Shown here piece by piece: positions 25,352-36,109 of a DNA stretch of 64,000 nt. Under the pieces are notes generated by a model. It did not search any database, was not told where the DNA came from, and saw only the letters and a program-made list of their open reading frames with translations. How positions within the stretch are numbered: position 1 is the stretch's first letter; every line of letters begins with the position of its first letter. A program made the translations under genes and the position numbers. The DNA is from Dimorphilus gyrociliatus (taxonomy: Eukaryota > Annelida > Polychaeta > Dinophilidae): contig CAJFCJ010000002.1 in the NCBI GenBank assembly GCA_904063045.1, positions 3,033,891-3,097,890 of the forward strand. The letters are read 5' to 3'.

Positions 25352-28300
25352 TTAAGTAAATTGCTGTACGAAAGCTCGTTGCAGTCTTTCGATTTGGTGG
25401 CAAAATTTTACGGCCGGTCCTAATTTTATTGGTAGAAAATCCTGAACGGTCTGCAGGTTTAGAAGTAGTAGAGCTTGGCCGTCAATTTCCTAGAAAGTAA
25501 TAAGTTACATGTTAAACATAATTACTTCCAAAGATAAATAGATTTAACGTAATCCGATTACAAATAGATGTAATTATATTGACTCTTACCTGCTCCCGTA
25601 GAAAAGGTACTACGTATTTACAATCATTGTCAGTCATAAAATTAACAACATCGTCGACAGTCCACTTTATAGGATCGCTTTCTAGCAAAAGCTTGTCAGA
25701 AGTTAAAATAGGTTCAGGCTTTTTTAAAGTTGGCTTAACTTTTGGTTCTTCTTTCATCTTTTTTATCTCTGTTTCCAGGTTCTCTTCCTTAAGTTGAAGG
25801 CTTCCTTCAAAATTTTCATCTTCTTCCATTGAGGGGGATAAAATTTCGAACTCAGTTGTCTTCCTTTTTTTTCTTTTACCGAGAGGAGCTACTTTTATGG
25901 CTATTTCTTCTTCCTGTGTTTCAGTTTTTATTGGTGCCTTTTCAATTGTACCAAATGGTTTCCTTCCTCCAAATTTTCCTCGTCGTTCCTTAGAATCAAC
26001 AAGTAAAGACAGCGTATTTGGGGGACGGCCTATCCTCTTCTTCTTCTTTTTTCCATATTTGTAATCCACTGTTGTGAATTTAAATACATTTTAACAATTG
26101 TACAACATTACTGAATAATTTTTTTGGATATTTTAAAGTCAAAAAACAATACATACTGTATCTGTTTTTTGTAAACTGAGAGCATTTTTCAGGACAGTGG
26201 CCATTTACAAAATTTGGTGAAAATAAATTAGGACAGCTTTCTATCTTAATGCATATTTGCTTGCAGAATTCCTCAAGCTATTGAATATATGAATATTATT
26301 AAAAGATTTCATTTCTTTGATACATTAATTACCTGACTGGCAGAGCTACAGATTTCTGCACTAGCTCTATATTGTCTTCCTTTATACCTAAAAATGAATG
26401 TATTACAATCGGTTTTCTATTAATACCTAGTAGTGATCTTACTTTGCTTTCAATGAAACAAGTTTCATATTAGGGTTAGGTTGGTCTTGTAGGCTGAATA
26501 GTCGTAAAACAAAGGATGGTTTGTAAGCTACATTTATTAATTTGCTCAGCACCTGAAAAAAAAATTATTCATTACTGTATAATTAAAATTTTCTAGGAAT
26601 CAGAATAAATTGTTTAACAGCTTTGTAATATTTCTAACTTACTTCAGTCAAAACAAGTTCAATTGGTCCAGGCCCTAACGATTTAGGTAGCATCGAAAGT
26701 TGGCCTTTATTCAAGAATGGTCCCGAGAAACATTGATGATTGAAATAGATTTTTGGACATGAGCCATCTTGACTGTGCTCATCCGAATAATTTTCTGATC
26801 TATCTTGACTAATATGTTAAATACATGGATATAGTTTGTAATTATAGGGCAAATTATTTTAATTAATTCCTACCCGGTTTCAGTGTCCAAATTACGCTTT
26901 ACTTTTACTCTTAGACGACTTTTGTGAGGTAATTCCAGGGGATAATCATTACTATCACACCATCCAACAGGAAAAATATCCATGGAACTTGCTGCCCTCA
27001 CAAACTCGTTTGTTTTCGATGTCTCACTATCCAAATGAAGAAATAACAATTTCTGAACAACCAAACTAACCGTTGCCGGGCTTATGACATCAGGATTTTC
27101 TGGATGTACTACTTCTAACTTATCCCCTTTAGCAAACTTAACATTTTCAATAAACTGTTAAAAAATTATAGCAATATTATATAAACAAAAAAAACATATT
27201 TTATAGGAAAGCTATTGATATTAATGTCTTACTTTATTTAAGAAGCAGTCAGGTGAAGCTGCTTTTGACCCCGTTTTTTCTAAATATTCATCCCAATTAA
27301 ATTCTGGATTTTTTGAAGCTGTAAATTGATTAGTTAAATGTAAATTCAGTATTATAAATAGGAAAAAATAGGAATTTAAAAACTACCTTTAGGAGCTTTA
27401 ATCTTAATTCCATTTGTTTCACAAGTCTTAACAGGAAATATATTACAACTACCGGAATGACAACACATTCGGACAATTTCTTCACCATCATAATCATCTA
27501 ACTCTACTATGCAAAAGTACTCGTCCAAAACTTCAGCTATTGTGGCGGGATGAAAAGAACATCTTCGGTTGGGATGCATTGCTTCCAATTTATCCCCCTT
27601 CTGAAAAGTATGACTTTGCACTTCCCTCTGAAGATTGAAGAGATCAATAGGTGGGGGGTTTTTTTCGGCTTCGCTAAAACAGTTGTTCAGAATTTCGTTC
27701 CATTCTTCGGATTTGTGTTGATCTACAATTTCTGGAATAGGTTTGTACTCTAAACCTTTCTCCTTTCCCCAACCAACAGGATGCAGGCGATAATGTAAAA
27801 AAAAGAGCCAAAAATCAGACTTATATTTCGGAATTTCGCCATGTTCACTCTCATCATCTTCAGTAGGTCCTGTTCCCACAAATCGTAAAAGGAGCCTTCC
27901 TCCAACATTTCGTATAACTCTTACAGGCCAGATCAGAGGGCAACATTTGTAGTGCTGAACTTCCAATAATTGTCCTTTTCTTACAAAATCTATGGCAGTA
28001 GTTCCGCTCTATTGATATTGAAAAAAGTATATTTCAAATATTTCAAGCTTTAAATTAAACAACTTACATCACTCTCAAATACGTAATCTAAAGGTGTACC
28101 AGCACCATCTAACTCTCTTTCAATAAATTCATCCCAATCTTCTCTATTCTCTTTAATATCTTCTGGAGGTTCTCTACTGTAACTATCATTATTTTTTCCC
28201 CAATTTAAGGGATGGACTTGGCTAGGCTTTAACCATAACTCTTTATTACTACTATTAGCTCCAATATATCTCATATTGAGAACTGGTCCGGCAACTATTT

Positions 28301-29279
28301 GAATTCTTGCGGGCCAATATTTTTGTTCTCCATGTTCAACTTCAACAATCATTCCTGCCTTAACACAAGACGATAAACTATTCTGAACATGCTCAAAACA
28401 GTCATCATCTGCTTGTTTCGAGTCAGTAATTTCAAGGTAATCACCCCATTGAAATTCTATCTCTTCAAATTCATCTGATGCTTGAAAATCTTCCATTTCT
28501 GCTTCGTTATTAGTCTCATTTTTACACTTCATTTCTTCTTCCTCCTCATCTTCATCCTCCTCCTCTTCCATATCGTTCTTTGCTTCGCTTGTGTCACCTA
28601 CGCTTTGCTCCTTATCAAAGTCTTCTGTCAATTTACAGAGAGAGTCATCTGATGAGATACTATCATTTTCTTTTACAGGGTTTTCGGAGGTAGCTTCCAA
28701 TTGAATAGTTGTTTCTTGTTTCATAGGTGATTTAGAAGGTGATCTTGAGTGAACAGTGATCGGTGTTGGAACTCCTAAACTGGATACAGTTTTTGGTGCA
28801 ATTTTTCTTTGTGTAGCAGGTAATAGAGAACCAAGTTGCATTTGCATATATTGAACCTGAGTACCTATAGGCTGAGATTGAACTTGTTGATTGATAACAA
28901 GTTGAACAGGCATTCCTTCTTTTTCCCTAATTTTTTTTTGCTGTTCCAAAACTTCTCGGACAGTGGGAGTAATAGGTCGAGGGCTTCTGGTAACAACTCT
29001 GGGTTTGGGTGGAGCATTCGGATTTTTGGGAGCAATAGGTTTAGTTGTCTGACCACGATGAGGTGGTACTAGTCTGTTTATTATGGGCAAATTAATCGGA
29101 AGTTGTGGAGCTATTACAGGTCCTCGAAGAAGTGCCGGTGTTGATGGTATTAAATTTCTAGTAGGAACTATATTCGACGTTTGAATTGGAAGGAAGACTG
29201 TTGTCGCATTAGTGGGTACACTAAGTCCCGAAATAAAAGGAATTTGAATTGTTGTCGTATGGGGAGGTTGCGACGCCAT
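25352..29279 (-). CDS. SFMBT: SFMBT, four-MBT-repeat Polycomb-associated protein
   Basis: A chromatin protein of the Scm-like SFMBT family, which reads low-methylated histone lysines and works with Pho/YY1 in PhoRC-type Polycomb complexes. About ten exons. A Pro-rich N-terminus ([20 protein letters not shown]) leads to an acidic stretch. The four MBT repeats are marked by EFQWGDYLE...WPARIQ...[22 protein letters not shown]...[23 protein letters not shown]...CNIFPV, and [15 protein letters not shown]...[20 protein letters not shown]3588 domain follows ([32 protein letters not shown]). Then come a basic AT-hook-like [13 protein letters not shown] and a C-terminal SAM domain ([39 protein letters not shown]). 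The stop is at 25352-25354. Domain order is exactly that of SFMBT1/2. No FCS zinc finger was seen. Introns are mostly about 50-70 bp. Confidence 0.95.
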
Positions 29280-30826
29280 CTCAGTACGCTGATAAAGTAA
29301 TAAAAAATTTACCTTTTAACTTTTATTACTATATGGTTATAAAAGACTACTCATAGTAAAGCCTTGAGAAGCTAGATTGATTGCATGAAAATGTTTACAA
29401 TATATAGTGTTGTTTTTACGATTTATAAAGTGAAAAATTCATATACTAATAATAAATAAACTTTGACTAAAAAAAACTATTGTACACATATATACAGGAC
29501 AAATTAAATTGATGTAAACAAGAGAATTACGCCAATTCTGCCGCTGCGTATATATAGTATCATCTTAAAAGATTCGACATCTTTCAGCTAATAAACCTTA
29601 TACATTATTACTTTTTAGTTACAATAACTTACTATTTTCTATTTATATGATAATTAAAAGAGGATTATATTTCTTCGAACAATACAAGTATAAACTTATA
29701 TATTGGCTTAATATGTAACGTACATTCATCAATTGTTTGACGGTAATAGTATACAATTCCATCATGTAACAATAACCTAAAGTATGAAATTAAAACAACT
29801 ACTCTAAGCCATTCAGAATTTCCTAAGATTTGTAATCCTTCCGGAACCAATGTTAAGAATAAATATATAAAAGAGTGTCACATGATTAGGTGTTTTCCGA
29901 TGACGAAAGAAAAAAAGAAAAAAGTATCTAAACAGTTGTTTTACAGATTGATTTACTTACGATTAATGATATTAACCAAAATTTATATTGTATATCAAAC
30001 AAAAATTAATGCTATTAGAACAAAACAAGTGTAGCAAAATGGCTTTGAATAATTACATCTCCTCATCGCTGATTGGTTGAAAGCTACCACCTTATTAGCT
30101 CATGACTTTACTAAAGAAAACTTGGTTTATCCATCCCTTTTAATATGTTTTTTTAAGTAAAACAATAAAAAAGTAAAAAAGCGTTATCTGTTATCAGTAG
30201 CTGCCAAAACTTAACAAGGACGACACGTAAACATAAATATAAAAAACTGTTTGCATCGTTTGCATACTCATCAACATTAACGTGGTTTCGAATATGAAAT
30301 AAAGTAAAAATATTTTTAAAAAATGTAGAAAAAAATAAAAGAACCTTTTTAGATTATTTTTCGATCAAAGGAATAACATTTCATTAGGTTTAAAAGATGG
30401 AAAATGACGATAACTATGAATCTTCTCTGATAGAAGTAGGGCAAAATGGCGTTGTAACAGTGCGCATGCGTGCATTTTGGTTAATGATACTGATAAAAGA
30501 TAGTGGCTCTCTAGGAGTGTTTTTTCTAGAATAAAATATAATTCCTCTATTTCGAAATCATCAAAATATTCATTTACGTTGAAAATATACTATTTTGGAA
30601 GTTTTTAAATAGCTGGGTTCCTATTCAGTTCTAAAATATTTCCTATAACGGGCGAGGAACACTGACCAGCAGAGACAGGAAGTTGCTGGGAAGATTTATC
30701 AACATAATATGAAAAACTCATTTAAGGTCCTATGTTAAAGGTAATCACCCATCTGACACTAATTCTAAAGAGGCTATGTAATGATCAAAAAAAATCAATT
30801 GAGAAATATCAACGTATTTGATTTTC
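29280..30826. promoter_or_regulatory. divergent interval between SFMBT and STIMATE
   Basis: About 1.5 kb holding both 5' ends. An acceptor-like ttatcag just upstream of the SFMBT ATG suggests a non-coding 5' exon. The string TGCGCATGCGT at about 30460-30470 matches the NRF-1 palindrome and follows AAAATGGCG at about 30444, which resembles a YY1 site. A 45-codon open frame from 30395 (MENDDNYESSLIEV) lies in this block. It has no recognised homology and may be an upstream frame or chance. Confidence 0.45.
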
Positions 30827-31712
30827 ATGGACGTCAACGATACAAAAGAATCGCTATCAAGCGAGATCCATTTGACAAACAAAAGTTCTGATGACGAATA
30901 TCATTGCAATCAACATGCCTTAACGGGAGAGTTGGGACTTATTGTCCAAGCATTATTGGCGTTCATTGCTTTTTCAGCATTAATAAGTTAGTATATAGAA
31001 AGTTCCTAAAAGTTGATATCTAAACTTTTATTTCTCAGTTAAAAGATTCTGTGAGCCGAAGGAACATCGAAGATCATGGTTAATATGGTTTTTTGATACA
31101 TCCAAGCAAGGGATCGGTGCTGCTGTGATTCATTTTGCCAATGTTTTTCTGGCTTCCATGTTCAAAGGTGATCCTTGCACATGGTATTTTATTAGTTTTC
31201 TCTTAGATTCTTCCATTGGTCTGCTAATCATATGGATCGGCTTAAAGATATCAAATTATTGGGCTACTTGGAAAGGTTATGACTTATTACATTTTGGTGA
31301 ATATGGTACACCTCCAAAGATACAAGCTTGGATAGGTCAATCCGGCTTATACATACTTGTAATGTTAGTAGAGAAATTTCTCGTAACACTACTTGTCCTA
31401 CCTCACTTTTGGAAAAAAGTTAGAGAAGTTCTGACGTCACCTATTTCAAATCCCAAATTGGAATTAGTGATAGTCATGTTCATAGTTCCATTTATCGTCA
31501 ACGCATTTGTGTTTTGGGTGGTAGACAATTTTCTAAAACGCCATATCAAATTATCTAATTCCATTCCTTCCACACCAACTTCAAGATATGTTCGAGCTAA
31601 ACAGAAAGATGATTCCGATTCCGAAATATTGCTCACTGCGGAAGAGGAGGAAGATATTATTATCGAAGGTAGAAACGAATCTTATAGGTTATTGAATTCA
31701 ACTAGATCTTGA
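30827..31712 (+). CDS. STIMATE: STIMATE/TMEM110 store-operated calcium entry regulator
   Basis: A multipass ER membrane protein that supports STIM-ORAI calcium entry at ER-plasma membrane junctions. It has two exons. Exon 1 (30827-30986) starts MDVNDTKESLSSEIHLTNKS and contains membrane segment LTGELGLIVQALLAFIAFSA. Exon 2 opens VKRFCEPKEHRRSWLIWFFD and carries the family core TSKQGIGAAVIHFANVFLAS, DPCTWYFISFLLDSSIGLLI, GLYILVMLVEKFLVTLLVLP and VIVMFIVPFIVNAFVFWVVD. It ends in an acidic tail, ...LLNSTRS, with the TGA at 31710-31712. The length of about 275 residues fits. It is head-to-head with SFMBT. In vertebrates STIMATE and SFMBT1 are also neighbours. Confidence 0.92.
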
Positions 31713-32414
31713 CTGTGATATTTATTACTCCGGCGTGGCTTCTATTGTTCTGCATTTTATAGGATAATTTAGAATCTTATTTTATTTTATCTTCTTCGGT
31801 TGCTGTTTACGCACTTGAATCTAACTATTGTCAAATAATAGATGATATACTGACAACCGAAAGTATATAAGTAATGAAATCTTAAAGATAAAGCATCTCA
31901 ATAAAACTGAAGAAAATCTTTCTTCTTCAAGACTCTCAGGAGTGTTTTATGTCATTTATTCAATATTTTTAATCGATTTATTAAAGAAGAACATAAAAGT
32001 GAATCTTTACTTATTAAACATTATGTATATACCTTTTATCTAAGTACATAATAACAATAAAATTGTAAATTCGTATAAAAATATGTTATCAGAAATAAAT
32101 GAAGATAAGCTACAAAAAATATGAATGAACTGTATATTAGTATATAATGTATACACAGTATGTATTAGTAGATATATACAATAAGAGTTTTAATATAACT
32201 ATTTGTTAAAGTTTCGCACTAAAAATGCTTCATGTGCACAATAAATATTAAGAAAAGTATGACTATGTTCTGAATCATTATCTTTTTAAAGAAAGATTTT
32301 GTTTAAGACTCAGGGACATGTTTACTTAATGTTATAATGTTGAAATGTATTTAAGCTGGTATATAGGTCTATAAGAATTCTTACAAAAACCCTTCAACAA
32401 AACTCTAAAACAAA
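31713..32414. other. convergent intergenic region, STIMATE and FAM210 3' sides
   Basis: About 700 bp between two stops. It contains AATAAA strings (for example near 31900 and 32240) that could end either transcript, and TATA-rich tracts at about 32125-32180. No gene was seen. Confidence 0.45.
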
Positions 32415-33350
32415 TTATTTATTCATCTTTTCTCGTGCCTGTTTAATTTTTGTATTCATTTTGTCTTTAACATTGTCTTTTCCTTCTCTTAAGAGAGAAC
32501 CCAATTTTTCCTTTTCGTCTATTTCTTTCCATACTCCCATTCTTTTCAACTGTTTTACTGTAACTTGCGTTCCTCCGATAGTTACAGCATATCTTGCAGG
32601 AGTTACAAGCTTGTACATTAAGTAGGCTATGGCAGCATGGCCTAATGGACTGTTTTGTGCTTTTTCAATAGTTTCTGGTTCTAAGAATCTTTCCAAAATA
32701 GGAGTAATATCTAAACCATAGTGAGCCGCTGAATAGAAACTTGTAAACCAAACACAAGACGTCACAACATGAACAGCCACTAACGTTTTTCCATATTGTT
32801 TATATGCATCTTTAAAACGTTGAAAGAGCCCCTTTTGATTTTCGTCTCCGCCGCCTAGACTGAATGATTTACTTTGAATGAATAAGGGCTCTACTTTACA
32901 AGGTAACCTTGAATGTAGGTCTACAAAAGAAAATAAAATAACATTAGCTTTTATAAAGTTTTTTTGTCCTAAACCTTTTGACCGTGTTATCGAAATTTTC
33001 TGAGTACTCTATATATCATAAGATAAGAAGTCTATTTCTAGAAATTTACTAAATGCGAATTTTACCTCTTGCAATTATGCAAGTACGAGTTATAATGACA
33101 CAAAAATCCATTTTTTTTGTCGGTCTATTAATAAAAGTAAAATACTGCTAATGAAATTTACTTCTTTATTGTAAAATAGCTGCTGAAACTAATGAAGAGA
33201 AGCGACTGATCTGATAATTATGCATCATAATGACTTAGAAAAGTTTTCGGATATATCTTGGAAATAATTTTACTTACATAAAGTGTTTGAAGTTTGTTTC
33301 ATAAAGGTTCTGGTATAACATCTGGCTAAGCCATTGAGAGAACGAATCAT
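32415..33350 (-). CDS. FAM210: FAM210-family (DUF1279) mitochondrial membrane protein
   Basis: A member of the FAM210A/B family, inner mitochondrial membrane proteins implicated in mitochondrial translation and haem or iron metabolism. Exon 1 (33278-33350) encodes MIRSLNGLARCYTRTFMKQT, a good mitochondrial transit peptide. Exon 2 (32415-32920) encodes a linker with LFQRFKDAYKQYGKTLVAVH, then the DUF1279 domain: VTSCVWFTSFYSAAHYGLDI, IAYLMYKLVTPARYAVTIGG and TQVTVKQLKRMGV. A charged coiled-coil tail of repeated K/E-rich residues ends MNK. Total about 192 residues, shorter than human FAM210A and close to FAM210B. The start codon is 136 bp from that of WARS2 in the opposite direction. Confidence 0.88.
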
Positions 33351-33486
33351 AGTTGTTATTCGATAATAATATGAATATTGTATAATGATGCAAATACTAG
33401 CTAGTATTGGTGTTATCGTTCAGCATGCCGATAGAACGAAAAAGTTTCCAAAATAGTGTCAATTTTTCGATGTCCAATCTATCACT
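33351..33486. promoter_or_regulatory. 136-bp bidirectional promoter, FAM210 and WARS2
   Basis: The two start codons point away from each other across 136 bp, so one short core region must serve both. Both products are mitochondrial. No single factor site could be named with confidence. Confidence 0.55.
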
Positions 33487-35225
33487 ATGGCGGTCACCGG
33501 TGTGAGGGTACCAATTGCTTTTTCAACTATATTTAATAAACTAAGACTTGATCCTTACAAGATATGCATGCGAAAGAATCACAAAAATGTAAGAAAACCT
33601 AAATAAATTTGTGACCCGTGATATTTTATTTTACAAAATCACTCCAAACTTTATTTATTATTTGCTTAATTATCGTTCTTCTAAGTTAATTATATGAGAA
33701 ATATTTAATGACTCTATTACAGAGTTTTCAAAAGAGAATTTTTTCCGGTATACAACCAACTAGTATTCCTCATGTTGGTAATTATTTTGGTGCCGTAAAG
33801 TCGTGGGTAGATCTTCAAAATGATCAAAAAGAGAATATTATCTTAAGTATAGTGGACCTACATTCAATTACCGTACCACAAAACCCAGCACGCCTACAGT
33901 AAGCCTCTTACACTAATTAGTTTTTTGTTTCAATAATCTAATTACAAAATTTTACTTCCATACAAGGCAACAAATTGAAGAGTCTTTAATTTGTTTAATC
34001 GCTTCAGGCATCGATCCTAATAGAACAGTACTTTTTCAACAATCCAAGGTGAAAAATATAGTTCTTATTTTCTGATCAATATTTGTGCGAGTAGAATATA
34101 ACAATATACATATATACTGTATATATATATATATATATATATTTCCAGGTTAATGGACACGCAAGTCTGTCTTGGATTCTAGGCTGTTTATGTACAATAC
34201 CACAATTAGAGCATCTTCCTCAATGGAAAGTTTGTTATAAGAATAGGAAGAAAGAATATACGTTTAATGAATATTTTATTTATTATAGGAAAAGAGTGAA
34301 CTTGTAAAAGAAAGTCGCTTAGGAATATTTACGTACCCCGTTTTGCAGGCTGCAGATATTCTTTTATACAAGTTAGAATCTTTTTTTTATATTTGTTGTG
34401 CTTTTACTAATTGGCCCCGTTCCTACTATTGATTTATTAAATAATATGCAATTTATATGTTCTTTCTAACTCAACGAAATCTATGCAATTTTTTGTATAA
34501 TAGCTTTTGAGCAGATGGTAAAAAGCTTTAACTTACTTCCCCGAGTATGAAAAAGCGGGCCTTATTTATAATTTATATTCATCGTTATAGAGCAACACAC
34601 GTTCCTGTTGGAGAAGATCAAGTTAAACATATAGAACTGACAAGACATTTGGCTAAGGCCTTTAACAGAACCTATTTAAATATTTTTCCATCACCCCAGA
34701 CAATTTTAGGTATCTTTCATTTGACATATTATATATTTCGTTACGACTTACTAAATTTTCAACTTTGAAGGTAAGCATAAGAGGATCAAAAGTCTTCGTA
34801 ACCCCGCCAACAAGATGTCAAAATCGGAAGCAGATAGTAAAGGAAAAATTGACATTTGCGACTCTGCTGAAGAAATCGTGCAAAAAGTGAAAAAAGCGGT
34901 TACCGACTCTAATTCAGCGATAACTTACGATCCTATTGAAAGACCAGGAATATCGAATTTAATTGAAATTATGAGTGCTGTAACAGATACCGAACCAAAT
35001 CGAATAGTTGAAAACTCTGCCGGTCTAGATACAGTTCAATTTAAGAGTAGAGTGTCGGAGGCGGTTGTGGAATATTTTAGGCCAATAAGAAAAAGATTTA
35101 TCGAATTAAGAGAAGATAGAAGCTATCTTCACAAAGTGCTGAAAGATGGAGAAGAGAAGGCACAAAAAATTGCCGATGAAACAATGCATGAAGTAAGAAA
35201 TGCTGTTGGCCTCAATGTTTATTAA
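33487..35225 (+). CDS. WARS2: mitochondrial tryptophanyl-tRNA synthetase
   Basis: A class I synthetase that charges mitochondrial tRNA-Trp. Exon 1 (33487-33588) gives [20 protein letters not shown], a likely transit peptide. Exon 2 from 33723 opens [20 protein letters not shown], where PHVGNY is the HIGH-motif equivalent, and continues [18 protein letters not shown]. Later exons carry [54 protein letters not shown] and [20 protein letters not shown]. The last exon gives [20 protein letters not shown], with KMSKS as the second signature motif, then [18 protein letters not shown] and the TAA at 35223-35225. Seven exons cover the entire family length. All catalytic motifs are intact. Confidence 0.95.
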
Positions 35226-35240
35226 TGATATAAAAGGGAA

Positions 35241-35273
<33 letters not shown>

Positions 35274-36109
35274 ATAAAAAAGAAAAAAAAAACAAGTAAA
35301 AAAAAAACAATATATTTGAATTCCACTATAATATAAATACAGTGATTAATTCAACTGTCTATGAATTTGAATATTTGTCGAATCTTGAGTATTTTTCGTA
35401 TTTTCAATAGTTTTTCGTGCTTTTTTTTACAAGATGAGAATATTAAAATGAAACTGAAATGAAAATTCTGACAGATTAATTAATTTATTAACGATTTGTT
35501 GTAATTTTGATAGCCTATTCGAGTTTTAAAAGAAAAATATCGTTAATCGATAGAAACGACAAACGGCTTATTTATTCACCATCCAAACGTGCTTTGTCTT
35601 TCACAAGAGTCGTAAAGACATACCCTTTTCTGTTTTATTTCTCTTTTTTCATCCATTTTTATCTTATCTTTTTCCGGCTTAGCATTTTTTCACAAGTTAT
35701 CAACACACTGACAATTAAGAGAAGAGGACGCAGGTAACTCTCTTTGTTTAAACGCATAGAACAAATTTACAAAATCATTAGTAGAACGGGCGACAATTGT
35801 TCGATCGATCAGAATTCGATTAATTCGCCGTTTCTACGACAACGTTGAACTGTGGTAAACAACTGTATCGCTATTAGGAACAAAACCCGAATAAGAGAAA
35901 TTGAAATTTTGGTTTGTATATGATTTTTTATTCAAATAGGCCTAAATACTTTTTTTGAAAACAGCTGGCGTAGGCCGAACTAATCGATTTTAACGCATCC
36001 ACGGAAAAGCGCACATTTATTTATAAATATATATATATACACACCTCTGTAAATTTTATACGGTGTTGTTTTTGAAAGTTTTTTGTCTAGACTATTAGTA
36101 ATAGTGGAA
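35226..36109. other. intergenic with purine-rich repeat after WARS2
   Basis: Directly after the WARS2 stop lies an imperfect GAGAGATA repeat (about 35240-35275), followed by poly-A-rich DNA to 35310. The rest is A/T-rich, with a TATATACACAC stretch at about 36030. Candidate open frames here have no recognisable homology. Confidence 0.5.

Noticed and set aside
36083-36109. Longer N-terminus for the PLPPR-like gene
   Set aside because: The upstream codon in frame at 36083 is TTG. The first ATG is at 36110.
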